A stretch of 41,272 bases of DNA, from contig JAAVYD010000020.1 in assembly GCA_022790955.1 (NCBI GenBank), forward strand, positions 1 through 41,272. Direction: 5' to 3'. The translations under genes and the position numbers were made by a program. Below are positions 17,828 through 26,417 of this stretch, piece after piece. The notes under the pieces are model-generated. The model did not search any database. It was not told the origin of the DNA and worked only from the letters and a program-made list of their open reading frames with translations. This DNA is from Bacillota bacterium (GTDB lineage: Bacteria > Bacillota > Clostridia > Peptostreptococcales > Anaerovoracaceae). Within the stretch, counting starts at the first letter, position 1. Each line of letters begins with the position of its first letter.

Positions 17828-19630
17828 TTATATTTTTTCAGGCTCTTTAGGCGCTGCGTATACTGTTTTATTGTGGGTGAATATTACGTATCCCGGTTTT
17901 GAGCCTGCGGGCTTTTTTACATATTTTACGGGCACATAGTCTACAGGCACCTGATTAGACATTTTGGCTTTGCTGTGAAATGCTGCCAAAGATGCGGCTT
18001 CAAATATTTCTTCTTCGGAAGGTTCGTTTCCTTCGGTAAAAAGGATGACGTGAGAGCCCGGAATATCCTTGGTATGAAGCCAGATATCTCTGGAAGAAGC
18101 CGTTTTAAAAGTCAGGATATCGTTTTCTTTATTATTTCTGCCAACGAGTATGCGTTTTCCGCTTGAGGTTTTGTATTCGTAAGGATTGAGCTTCATTTTG
18201 CGGGCTTTTTCTTTTGCGCTGCGTTTCTTTAAGATACCGTTTTCCGTGAGCTCGGTTCTTATGTCTTCAAGATCGTCTGCTGTTTTAGCGTTTTCGATGT
18301 ATGTGAGTACGGAATCCATATACGCTATTTCTTCTTCCGTTTCTTTTAGCTGTACGTTTTTCTCTACTATAGCTGTTTTTGATTTCGCGTATTTTTTGAA
18401 GTAACGCTGAGCGTTTTGGGAGGCTGTATAGCGCGGATCCAGCGGAATGGTCATCATGGTGTTGTCGTAGTAATTCATTACATCGGCAGTGGAGCGTCCT
18501 TCCTTTACAGTGTGAAGCGAAGCTGTGAGAAGTTCGCCGTAAAGCCTGTATTTTTCAGAATCTTCGGCTTGAAGCAGATCTTCATTAAGACGTTGTTTTT
18601 TGAGAAACAGTTTATCCAGACCTGAGGATACAGCCTTTCTCATATCTGAGGCTTTTTGCTTTATTCTGTTGGACGAGGTGCGTCCTTCAAAATAATCGTT
18701 GCAGGCTTTGCTTATGGAATCGCAGCGTACGGTTGTGGCGCCCTGCAGCATAGTGATGGGAAGGGCGTGAAATTCCGCGGGAGCGCCGTCGGCGTTTATA
18801 TATATATAAGCTCCGGAGCTTCCGGAGGAAGCCTGTTTTACGGATTCTGTGAGTTCTTTATAGAGCGCTTTCGCGAGCTTTTCTTCGGCAGGAACAGAAC
18901 CGTTAATATTAATACTCTCATGATGCGCAGGTGCGGAGCCGGATTCGCTTTCAAAAAAGCCGCTGACTTCCGAAACCGCGTTTTCCGCTCTGAACCAGAG
19001 TTCGTTTGATATTACGGGACTGATTCCCTGTATTTTGTACAGCAGGAGTTTTTCAGGAGGAATCTGAATATCGCTGAATATTTTTTTGAAATTATCATAA
19101 GAAAGATTAAAATACGATAATTTATTCTGTGAAGGAGGCGCGACATATTCTACTCCCGGAAGGGTCTGCCTGTATCTGTTTAAATCTCCTGATATCCTTT
19201 TTATGCAGTCGAGGATTTTATTGGATGCCAGATCTATTAATAATATATTGCTGTGTTTTCCCATTATCTCGACTACTAACTTATGTTTTACGTTAAAACC
19301 GAGTTCGTTTACGGCGTCCGTATAGATTTCTACTATTCTTTCTGATTCTACCTGGCGTATCTCCCGTATACGGGCGCTCTGCAGGTGTTTTCTTAAAAGC
19401 ATGCAGAAAGCAGGCGGAGTCTGAGGGTTTGAGCCTTTTTCTTCTATTAAATACATACCGGCATGAGCTGTGTTTGCAGATATATAAAGATAACGTTTTT
19501 CGCGTCCGCAGTGAATATTTATAATTATTTCATCTGAAGCGGGCTGATAGATTTTATCTATTCTGCCGCCGAGCAGTTTTTCGTTGAGCTCTGCTGCAAC
19601 GGCTGTTGTGACAAGACCGTCGAATGCCAT
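17828..19630 (-). CDS. rqcH: Ribosome quality control factor RqcH (NFACT / FbpA-like)
   Basis: RqcH binds stalled 50S-peptidyl-tRNA complexes and directs C-terminal alanine tailing, marking the chain for degradation; the family was earlier described as fibronectin-binding. The 600-residue product is full length: NFACT-N (1 to about 200, with PPAFCMLLRKHL), helix-hairpin region, coiled coil (about 320-435), and NFACT-R (about 485-600, with ILVGRNNKENDILTF, WLHTKDIPGSHVIL and FTHNKTVYAAP). B. subtilis RqcH needs Asp97-Arg98; here positions 97-98 are Glu-Arg. A near-perfect AGGAGGTGAT precedes the ATG. It leads the minus-strand cluster with the fusion gene 63 bases on, and is divergent from dapF. 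Confidence 0.93.
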   Translation of the reverse strand: MAFDGLVTTAVAAELNEKLLGGRIDKIYQPASDEIIINIHCGREKRYLYISANTAHAGMYLIEEKGSNPQTPPAFCMLLRKHLQSARIREIRQVESERIVEIYTDAVNELGFNVKHKLVVEIMGKHSNILLIDLASNKILDCIKRISGDLNRYRQTLPGVEYVAPPSQNKLSYFNLSYDNFKKIFSDIQIPPEKLLLYKIQGISPVISNELWFRAENAVSEVSGFFESESGSAPAHHESININGSVPAEEKLAKALYKELTESVKQASSGSSGAYIYINADGAPAEFHALPITMLQGATTVRCDSISKACNDYFEGRTSSNRIKQKASDMRKAVSSGLDKLFLKKQRLNEDLLQAEDSEKYRLYGELLTASLHTVKEGRSTADVMNYYDNTMMTIPLDPRYTASQNAQRYFKKYAKSKTAIVEKNVQLKETEEEIAYMDSVLTYIENAKTADDLEDIRTELTENGILKKRSAKEKARKMKLNPYEYKTSSGKRILVGRNNKENDILTFKTASSRDIWLHTKDIPGSHVILFTEGNEPSEEEIFEAASLAAFHSKAKMSNQVPVDYVPVKYVKKPAGSKPGYVIFTHNKTVYAAPKEPEKI

Positions 19631-19658
19631 TTTATCACCTCCTGCGCGGGATTTGCTA

Positions 19659-19687
19659 TTGTAAAAATTTTTTGTAAGTTATATAAT
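19659..19687 (+). promoter_or_regulatory. Probable sigma-A promoter for dapF
   Basis: TTGTAA (19659-19664), a 17-base spacer, and TATAAT (19682-19687), about 85 bases before the dapF start, in the divergent gap with rqcH. Confidence 0.6.
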
Positions 19688-19771
19688 ATTATGACGTATC
19701 TGAAAGAATACGGTCAGATGCAGTGTAAGATATTTTATGTGTAATGATAACATATTTCGGGAGAAAAGTAA

Positions 19772-20629
19772 TTGGATTTTTATAAATATCAGGGAGCGGG
19801 AAACGATTTTGTCATAACGGACAATATGGATTTGACTCTTGGCGAAAAATCAAAAATAGCAGCCGAGGTGTGCGATAGGCGATTCGGTGTGGGAGCGGAT
19901 GGGTTTATAGCGGCGGAGCCTTCGGAAACGTCGGATGTTAAGATGGCTTTTTATAATGCGGACGGAAGCGAAGCAGGTATGTGCGGCAACGGCATACGGT
20001 GTTTTTCCAAGTTTGTTTTCGATATGGGAATCGTTGATAAAAGCGAGTTTACCGTGGAAACGGGCGACGGAGAAAAGCATATTAATATTATAAATTCAAG
20101 CGAGCTTGTTACGGAAGTAAAGGTCGATATGGGCTTTTACAACGAGATAACGCAGATTATGTGCAGCATAGATGACGGCGGCGTGATAGCCGGATATCAG
20201 ACGGAGAAAAATGCTGAAAACGACAGCTTTGAAGCGTTTGTTACTCATCTCGGCGTTCCTCATGCAGTAGTATTCGCAGATAACGCGGGTGACGGCATGA
20301 ATACTCTTAATACTCTTGCCGAAAAATTCGGGCATGATATAGAATATTCTGAAAAATTTGCGCCTGCAAGGACTAATGTTAATTTTGTAAAAATTATAGA
20401 TAAGGAACATATTTTGTGCAGCACCTGGGAGCGGGGCGCGGGAAAGACTCTCGCCTGCGGTACGGGAGCGTGCAGCAGCGCGGCTGCGGCGTATCTTAAC
20501 AGAGGCTGCGGTGACGCGATTAATGTTAAAATGCCCGGCGGAGAGGTTACCGTTTCTTTCGGCAAAGATTGTACTGTCTTTATGCAGGGAACGGCGGTGC
20601 TTACGTTTAAAGGCAGCGTTTTAGGTTAA
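19772..20629 (+). CDS. dapF: Diaminopimelate epimerase (TTG start)
   Basis: DapF converts LL- to meso-diaminopimelate for lysine and peptidoglycan synthesis. The 285-residue product opens DFYKYQGAGNDFVI and holds both catalytic cysteine blocks: EAGMCGNGIRCF and LACGTGACSSAAAA. The start is a TTG at 19772 behind CGGGAG; no ATG or GTG fits, because the conserved N-terminus begins right there. The rare start codon may keep expression modest. It is the first gene rightward from the divergent gap with rqcH. Repeat copy B begins one base after its stop, so the 3' untranslated region is repeat DNA. Confidence 0.94.
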   Translation: MDFYKYQGAGNDFVITDNMDLTLGEKSKIAAEVCDRRFGVGADGFIAAEPSETSDVKMAFYNADGSEAGMCGNGIRCFSKFVFDMGIVDKSEFTVETGDGEKHINIINSSELVTEVKVDMGFYNEITQIMCSIDDGGVIAGYQTEKNAENDSFEAFVTHLGVPHAVVFADNAGDGMNTLNTLAEKFGHDIEYSEKFAPARTNVNFVKIIDKEHILCSTWERGAGKTLACGTGACSSAAAAYLNRGCGDAINVKMPGGEVTVSFGKDCTVFMQGTAVLTFKGSVLG

Positions 20630-20630
20630 T

Positions 20631-20922
20631 AGTCACCGCACTTGAAAATCGTTAAAGAAGAAGCGAGGAAAAATATGGGTGCAATAAGAACGTTTTTATT
20701 AAACTTACTGTATTCCCTCGCAGAGCTTTTAATTCATATATTGTTTTGCTGCGCTGTCCCATTTTGTATGTTTACTTCTTAACATTTTAAAAACACAGTT
20801 TATATTATTCTTTACTGCGTTTTAACAAAATAAGAGCATAGGACGCAGACGGGCTTATTGCCCGGCAAGGACGGCAACACATTTAAACCGCTGAACTTTA
20901 CAGATTCTTGAGTTCGATGACT
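20631..20922 (-). repeat. Interspersed element with imperfect terminal inverted repeats, copy B
   Basis: About 292 bp, the reverse complement of copies A and D. It begins AGTCACCGCACTTG one base after the dapF stop and ends 20 bases before the yicC start. A 35-codon open frame (20675-20782) with a plausible start occurs in this copy only; the matching frame in the other copies has no start or a different frame, so I do not call it a gene. Its outer GACTATA and TTAATAGTC ends resemble those of the other copies. Confidence 0.85.
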
Positions 20923-20942
20923 ATAAATATAAGGAGGCTCTC

Positions 20943-21827
20943 ATGATAAAGAGCATGACAGGTTTCGGCAGAGGCGAATATTCAGATGAAAAACGCAGCG
21001 TTATAGCTGAGATAAAATCCGTTAATCACAGATACTGCGATATAAGTGTGAGAATGCCCCGCAGGTATTCATTTGCGGAGGAGAAGATTAAAAATACAGT
21101 TAAGCAGACGGTGAGCCGCGGTAAAGTAGAAGTAAGCATTATCGTCGATAATATAGGCGCTGATGAAATAAATATTAATCTTAATAAAGAACTGGCAAAG
21201 CAGTATATGGAAAATCTCGTGAGTCTTAGAGATACTTTCGGCATGAATGATGAAATAACGCTGGAATATATTGCGTCGCTGCCGGATGTTTTAAAAGTGA
21301 TACCTGAGATAGAAAATGAAGATGAAATGTCTGGTATCCTCTGCAGAACAGTGAAAGCAGCCGCAGAAAAGCACGACGAAATGAGAAAGACCGAGGGCGA
21401 AAAGTTAGCCGAGGATATCCTTATGAGAAGCGGTCTGATCGAAAATATGGTAAAGGAAATAGAAGTCCGTTCGCCGGAAGTGGTGAAAGCGTACACCGAA
21501 AAATTAAAGGAGCGCATTGCAGACCTGATCGGAGGCAGTACGGTGGCTACAGAAGAAAGGATATTACTTGAAGCGGCTGTTTTTGCGGATAAAGCGAATG
21601 TTACAGAGGAAACGGTACGTCTTGCCAGTCATATAAGTCAGCTCAGAAATATAGTTAAGGAAAGCGCTCAGCCCGATGGTAAAAAGTTGGATTTTCTTGT
21701 GCAGGAGATGAACAGAGAGGCGAATACCATAGGTTCAAAGGCGAACGATATAGAGATTACAAACAGGGTTCTGGATATTAAAAGTGAGATAGAAAAGATC
21801 AGAGAACAGGTTCAGAATCTCGAATAG
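20943..21827 (+). CDS. yicC: YicC-family endoribonuclease
   Basis: The 294-residue product starts MIKSMTGFGRGEY and has IKSVNHRYCDISVRMPR (YicC N-terminal domain) and the C-terminal DUF1732 block KKLDFLVQEMNREANTIGSK followed by EIEKIREQVQNLE. E. coli YicC is reported to be an RNase acting on small RNA; the role in Clostridia is inferred from the family. AAGGAGG precedes the ATG. It lies upstream of gmk and rpoZ as in many Firmicutes, but the small remA/DUF370 gene often found between yicC and gmk is missing; the 143-base gap has no gene. Confidence 0.93.
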   Translation: MIKSMTGFGRGEYSDEKRSVIAEIKSVNHRYCDISVRMPRRYSFAEEKIKNTVKQTVSRGKVEVSIIVDNIGADEININLNKELAKQYMENLVSLRDTFGMNDEITLEYIASLPDVLKVIPEIENEDEMSGILCRTVKAAAEKHDEMRKTEGEKLAEDILMRSGLIENMVKEIEVRSPEVVKAYTEKLKERIADLIGGSTVATEERILLEAAVFADKANVTEETVRLASHISQLRNIVKESAQPDGKKLDFLVQEMNREANTIGSKANDIEITNRVLDIKSEIEKIREQVQNLE

Positions 21828-21970
21828 TATTTTATCGAGAATATATTAAATAATGCTGAAAAAAGTTCGGCGTAAAGTATGGGGACAGTGTGCAGGCTGA
21901 GAATTATCAGCGGAAGTTTTAATTTATAAATACAGATATATAGAGCATTTATCATAGCAGAGGTGGCAGG

Positions 21971-22582
21971 ATGTTAAAAGGCAGACTATTTGTGATATCA
22001 GGGCCTTCGGCAGTAGGAAAAGGAACTATTATAAATGAAATATTAAATTTAAAGGACAGAGTAAGTCTTTCAGTTTCGGCGACTACAAGGGCTCCAAGAG
22101 CGGGAGAAACGGAGGGCGTAAGTTATTATTTTCTGACTCATGAGGATTTTGAAGCGCGTATAAAAAACGATGGATTTTTAGAATATGCTTATGTTCACGG
22201 AAATTATTACGGCACGCCTAAGGCCCATGTGGAAGAATATCTGGAAAAAGGCTGGGATGTTATCCTGGAAATAGATGTTCAGGGAGCTATGAAAGTTAAA
22301 GAATCTTATGACGGCGGCGCTTATATTTTTATACTGCCGCCTTCTATTAAGGAACTCAGAAACAGGATAAATAAGAGAGGCACGGAATCCGCCGAAGCGG
22401 CAGAGCTTCGTATGAGCAAAGCTATGGGCGAGATAGAATATCTCGATAAATACGATTATTTTATAATAAACGATGATCTCGACGAAGCCGTGAACGCGGT
22501 CAGTGCGATTATGACAAGCGAGCATCAGAAGATAGATGAGAGCGCGGAAGCGCTGCTAAACAGGTTTAAGGAGGAAAATTAA
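21971..22582 (+). CDS. gmk: Guanylate kinase
   Basis: Gmk phosphorylates GMP to GDP with ATP. The 203-residue product has the P-loop ISGPSAVGKGTI, the GMP-binding region SATTRAPRAGETEGVSYYF and YGTPKAHVEE, DVILEIDVQGAMKVK, and the lid region around RINKRGTES. The P-loop has Ala-Val where most have Gly-Ala or Gly-Val, within family variation. GAGGTGG stands before the ATG. Its stop codon overlaps the rpoZ ATG (TAATG), so the two are translated together. Confidence 0.96.
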   Translation: MLKGRLFVISGPSAVGKGTIINEILNLKDRVSLSVSATTRAPRAGETEGVSYYFLTHEDFEARIKNDGFLEYAYVHGNYYGTPKAHVEEYLEKGWDVILEIDVQGAMKVKESYDGGAYIFILPPSIKELRNRINKRGTESAEAAELRMSKAMGEIEYLDKYDYFIINDDLDEAVNAVSAIMTSEHQKIDESAEALLNRFKEEN

Positions 22583-22965
22583 TGTTATATCCGTCGATAA
22601 ATGTTTTAAGAACAAAGGCAGACAGTAAATATACTTTAGTATCTCTTGCGGCAAAAAGATCGAGAGATATCATAGATGGAAAGCCTACGCTTGTTCAGTT
22701 GGATATAAATAAACCCGTGTCGATCGCCACAAGAGAAATCGCGGACGACCTTATCACGTATTCAAGGGATTTTACCACGGAGGAAGAAGCGGAAAGCCTG
22801 GCTGAGGGACACGGTTATGAAGAAGCGGAAGATATACAGGATAATTTAGCGAATGCAAGTTCGGACTATGAGAGCGGGCTTGAAAGTGAATTATCGAATG
22901 ATGGAAATCACTGGGAAAGTGGTGAAACGTCAGATTTTGAATATAATACTGACGAGGAACAGTAA
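22582..22965 (+). CDS. rpoZ: RNA polymerase omega subunit with an acidic C-terminal extension
   Basis: The first ~70 residues are the omega fold: MLYPSINVLRTKADSKYTLV, AAKRSRDIIDG, and NKPVSIATREIADDLITY. Omega binds the beta' subunit and helps RNA polymerase assembly. At 127 residues the protein is longer than the roughly 70-90 usual in Firmicutes; the extra ~50 residues are highly acidic and Ser/Asn-rich (EEEAESLAEGHGYEEAED and onward) and probably disordered. The start overlaps the gmk stop, with AAGGAGG inside the end of gmk. coaBC follows 14 bases later. Confidence 0.92.
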   Translation: MLYPSINVLRTKADSKYTLVSLAAKRSRDIIDGKPTLVQLDINKPVSIATREIADDLITYSRDFTTEEEAESLAEGHGYEEAEDIQDNLANASSDYESGLESELSNDGNHWESGETSDFEYNTDEEQ

Positions 22966-22979
22966 ACGGAGAATTAAAA

Positions 22980-24191
22980 ATGAGCAGAAATGTAGTTATG
23001 GGCGTTACGGGAGGCATAGCTTGTTATAAGGCTGCCGATGTGGTAAGCAGGCTGAAAAAAGAAGATATAGAAGTGGATGTCATCATGACGGAAAACGCCT
23101 GTGAGTTCGTAAATCCGCTGACTTTTCGGACTTTGTCCAAGAATCCTGTCGTTACCAGTACTTTCGCCGTACCGGAGGCATGGAAAGTAGGGCACGTGGC
23201 ATTGGCGCAGAAGGCGGATGTTATGCTCATAGCGCCCGCTACCGCTAATGTGATAGGCAAGGTTGCCTGCGGCATAGCCGACGATATGCTTACGACGACG
23301 ATTATGGCTTCTAAAGCCAAGATAGTGTTTGCTCCGGCTATGAATGTTAATATGTACGAAAATCCTGTCGTTCAGGAGAATATAGCTCGCCTGAAAAGGC
23401 TGGGATATCTGTTTGTGGAGCCTGCAGAGGGTCTTCTTGCGTGCGGCGATACGGGAAAAGGCAGGATGGCGGAGCCTGAGGATATTGTGGATTATGTTAC
23501 GGGACTTTTAGATGATATAAACGGTTCATGCGCCGAGAAGGATCTGGCTGGCATGAAGATTCTCGTTACGGCGGGTCCTACAGTGGAAGATATAGATCCG
23601 GTGCGTTATATCAGCAATCGTTCATCGGGAAAGATGGGCTACGCCATAGCTGAAGCTGCGTTAAGGCGCGGCGCCGATGTAACTCTGGTTTCCGGTCCCG
23701 TATCTCTTTCGTGCAGTGAAGCTATTAATCGCATAAATATAAAAAGTACTCAGGAGATGCTCGAAGCCTGCCAAAAAGCCTTTGAAAATTCGGATATCGT
23801 TATAAAAGCAGCGGCTCCGGCGGATTTTTATGTGGCGAACAGATCTCAGCATAAGATTAAAAAAACGGGCGGAAGCATGCAGCTTGAGCTTTCAAAAAAT
23901 CCGGATATCCTGGAAACTTTGGGAAGAGAAAAGGCAGGCAGAATACTTGTGGGATTTGCAGCGGAAACTCAGGATCTTGAAGAATACGCCAGAGAGAAAA
24001 TGGTCCGTAAAAATCTTGATATGATAGTAGCCAATAATGTCGCTGTTCCAGGAGCCGGATTTGATAACGATACGAATATAATTACGATAATTAAAGCTAC
24101 AGATAATTCTATGGCTAATTATGAAAAAATGTCAAAAGCCGAAGCTGCCGACATTATACTCAACCATGTGACAGAATTAATAAAAAAATAA
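22980..24191 (+). CDS. coaBC: Bifunctional phosphopantothenoylcysteine decarboxylase / phosphopantothenate-cysteine ligase
   Basis: CoaBC performs two successive steps of coenzyme A synthesis. The 403-residue product has the FMN flavoprotein domain first (GVTGGIACYKAADVVSRL, APATANVIGKVACGIADDM, and the APAMNVNMYENP substrate clamp), then the ligase domain from about residue 185 (ILVTAGPTVEDIDPVRYISN, RSSGKMGYAIAEAA, ADFYVANRSQHKIKK, LVGFAAET). Both active parts look intact. It is the last gene of the yicC-gmk-rpoZ-coaBC cluster and is followed by a terminator-like hairpin and a new promoter. Confidence 0.96.
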   Translation: MSRNVVMGVTGGIACYKAADVVSRLKKEDIEVDVIMTENACEFVNPLTFRTLSKNPVVTSTFAVPEAWKVGHVALAQKADVMLIAPATANVIGKVACGIADDMLTTTIMASKAKIVFAPAMNVNMYENPVVQENIARLKRLGYLFVEPAEGLLACGDTGKGRMAEPEDIVDYVTGLLDDINGSCAEKDLAGMKILVTAGPTVEDIDPVRYISNRSSGKMGYAIAEAALRRGADVTLVSGPVSLSCSEAINRINIKSTQEMLEACQKAFENSDIVIKAAAPADFYVANRSQHKIKKTGGSMQLELSKNPDILETLGREKAGRILVGFAAETQDLEEYAREKMVRKNLDMIVANNVAVPGAGFDNDTNIITIIKATDNSMANYEKMSKAEAADIILNHVTELIKK

Positions 24192-24210
24192 ATTAATAAA
24201 ATTCATTAAG

Positions 24211-24257
24211 TGCAAAAGATGAAATTATTCAGTTTTATTTTTTGCTCTTATTTTTTT
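24211..24257 (+). terminator. Likely terminator after coaBC
   Basis: An imperfect hairpin (TGCAAAAGATGAA, 24211-24223, with TTCAGTTTTATTTTTTGC, 24228-24245) is followed by a run of eight T. It lies 20 bases after the coaBC stop and before the yraN promoter. Confidence 0.45.
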
Positions 24258-24290
24258 GTCGATTATTTTAAAATATACAGAAACCATTTA

Positions 24291-24319
24291 TTGACATTTA
24301 CAGCCTCGGATGTTAAAAT
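24291..24319 (+). promoter_or_regulatory. Sigma-A promoter for yraN-comM
   Basis: Perfect TTGACA (24291-24296), 17-base spacer, TAAAAT (24314-24319), about 30 bases before the yraN start. It is the best -35 match among the promoters I found in the window. Confidence 0.8.
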
Positions 24320-24348
24320 AAGTTAAAAATATGTAAATGGAGATAAAA

Positions 24349-24702
24349 ATGGAAAATAAAAATATAGTGTTGGGAATGATTGGAGAAGAACGAGCGGCTG
24401 ATTATCTGGATAATATCGGATATAAAATAATAAAAAGGAATTACAGATGCAGATATGGGGAAATAGATATTATAGCTATGAAGCAGGAGGTTTTATGCTT
24501 TATTGAAGTAAAAACAAGAGCTTCGGTCAGGTATGGAGCGCCATGCGAAGCTGTGGATGAAAGAAAAAAGCAGCATATAATAAGGTGCGCGTATGATTAT
24601 ATGGATAAGTTTGGAGGCGTGTATAACGATATCAGGCTGGAAATAATTGAGCTGCTCTACTCAGAAGGCAGGTTTTATATCCGTCATATTAAAGAATGTT
24701 GA
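24349..24702 (+). CDS. yraN: UPF0102 (YraN) family nuclease-fold protein
   Basis: The product has the restriction-endonuclease-like YraN signature: GMIGEERAADYLDNIGYKII, NYRCRYGEIDIIA (conserved Asp) and VLCFIEVKTRAS (Glu-X-Lys). I start at the ATG at 24349 because GGAG lies six bases upstream; an ATG at 24337 would add four residues. Length 117, typical for the family. The function is not firmly known; the gene often sits near rnhB, comM and dprA, as here with comM and dprA directly downstream, which suggests a link to DNA processing. Confidence 0.9.
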   Translation: MENKNIVLGMIGEERAADYLDNIGYKIIKRNYRCRYGEIDIIAMKQEVLCFIEVKTRASVRYGAPCEAVDERKKQHIIRCAYDYMDKFGGVYNDIRLEIIELLYSEGRFYIRHIKEC

Positions 24703-24714
24703 AGGAGAAAGAAC

Positions 24715-26241
24715 ATGTATGCAAAAATTTGCAGCGGAACCCTTCAGGGTATTCAGGCGGATAAAATTACAGTAGAATCCGATGTTTCTTTCGGATTTCC
24801 GGCGTTTACGATAGTGGGTCTGCCGGATGCCGCTATCAGAGAATCAAAAGAACGAGTCAGGGCAGCGATAACAAATTCCGGTTTTAAATTTCCAGATAAG
24901 AGGGTAACGGTAAATCTGTCTCCCGCTGATATTAAAAAAGAAGGCACACATTTTGATCTGGCGATTGCAGTAGGGATCCTTGTTTCCTGCGGAGCTGTGC
25001 CGTCGGATTCATATCAGGAGTTTGCCTTTTTGGGCGAGCTTACTTTAGATGGAAAAATCAACAGGATACGCGGAGCGTTGCCCCTTATTGCAGGTTTGAA
25101 GGATAAAGGCGTTAATAAAATAATCCTGCCTGAAAAGAATTTAAAGGAGAGCAGTTTGGTGGAGGGAGTTAAAATATATCCAGTGGACTCTCTTAAAGAA
25201 GTTATATCTTTTGTATCTGGCAATATTGAAATTAAAAGAGTTGTTTTTGATTCGGAACAGATGTTGGATAAAGAAGCAGAGTACGAAGATTTTTCAGATG
25301 TGATAGGGCATGATTCTGCAAAGAGGGCGCTTCAGATAGCTGCTGCTGCCATGCATAACGTACTTTTTACGGGACCTCCGGGGTCGGGAAAGACGATGCT
25401 CGCAAGAAGGCTGCCCGGTATAATGCCGCCTCTTACAAAAGAAGAAAGACTTGAAATAACAAAGATATATAGTGTTTACGGATTTTTAGATGAAGATATG
25501 AAGGTCGTGGCGGAAAGACCGTTTCGTTCGCCGGATCATACTATATCGCCGACTGCGCTTGTGGGAGGTGGGAAACGAATAAAAGCAGGGGAAGTTTCTA
25601 TGGCGCATTTGGGAGTGCTTTTTTTAGACGAGTTTACGGAATTTTCACGGGGAACGATAGAAGCTCTGCGACGGCCTATGGAGGATGAATTTTGCACGAT
25701 ATCCCGGCTTTCCGGGAGCGTAAAGCTGCCTTCCAAATTTCTTACCGTAGCCGCTATGAATCCGTGTCCCTGTGGATATTACGGTGATAAAAGAACTATA
25801 TGCACCTGCTCTCCGGGAAAGATCGCGAGATACAGAGCCAGGCTGTCGGGGCCTATATTGGACAGGATAGATATTACCGTTAATGTTGCGGTTCCGGAAT
25901 TTGACGAGATAAGCAGAAGGGGCAGCGGCGTGTCTTCAAGCAAGCTGCGGGAAGGCGTAATGAGAGCAAGATTTATGCAGCAGGAAAGGTATAAAAACGA
26001 AAAAATAAAATATAATTCACAGATGCGTTCCGAGCATATTAGCAAATACTGTAAAATAGACGGCGACGCTGAGGAATTATTAAATTCGGCTTTTTCACGC
26101 ATGAATTTAAGTATAAGATCATGGGATAAAATACTTAAGGCAGCCCGCACTATTGCCGATATTGAGGAGAGCGAAGATATATCGTCTATACATATTGCTG
26201 AAGCGATTTCATATAAATGTGAAAAAACGATTTTTAAATGA
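24715..26241 (+). CDS. comM: ComM/YifB-family Mg-chelatase-like AAA+ ATPase
   Basis: The 508-residue product has the N-terminal ChlI-type domain (GLPDAAIRESKERVRAAI, NLSPADIKKEGTHFDLAIA), then an AAA+ core with Walker A GPPGSGKTMLARRLP and Walker B LFLDEFTEF, RRPMEDEF, a cysteine motif CPCGYYGD..CTCSP, and a C-terminal helical domain (SIRSWDKILKAARTIADIE). Vibrio ComM is a hexameric helicase that extends branch migration during natural transformation; this role is inferred from the family. It is transcribed with yraN, 12 bases upstream, and lies before dprA. Confidence 0.94.
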   Translation: MYAKICSGTLQGIQADKITVESDVSFGFPAFTIVGLPDAAIRESKERVRAAITNSGFKFPDKRVTVNLSPADIKKEGTHFDLAIAVGILVSCGAVPSDSYQEFAFLGELTLDGKINRIRGALPLIAGLKDKGVNKIILPEKNLKESSLVEGVKIYPVDSLKEVISFVSGNIEIKRVVFDSEQMLDKEAEYEDFSDVIGHDSAKRALQIAAAAMHNVLFTGPPGSGKTMLARRLPGIMPPLTKEERLEITKIYSVYGFLDEDMKVVAERPFRSPDHTISPTALVGGGKRIKAGEVSMAHLGVLFLDEFTEFSRGTIEALRRPMEDEFCTISRLSGSVKLPSKFLTVAAMNPCPCGYYGDKRTICTCSPGKIARYRARLSGPILDRIDITVNVAVPEFDEISRRGSGVSSSKLREGVMRARFMQQERYKNEKIKYNSQMRSEHISKYCKIDGDAEELLNSAFSRMNLSIRSWDKILKAARTIADIEESEDISSIHIAEAISYKCEKTIFK

Positions 26242-26417
26242 ATAATAATACGGCTGATCGGAGACGAATTGAATTATGTGAAAAATCCATGATATTTATA
26301 GGATTTGGATATTTTTATATCCGTAAATCTGAAAGAGATTTTGGGTCAGTCGTATAAAATAATATATAATTAAGAAATTCAGGTATTGCGGTATAGCAGG
26401 AAACGGGCTTATATTAT

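Noticed and set aside
20675..20782. A 35-codon hydrophobic open frame with GAGGAAAAAT before its ATG inside repeat copy B
   Set aside because: The same frame in copies A and D lacks the start or is shifted, and copy C deletes it. Not conserved as protein.
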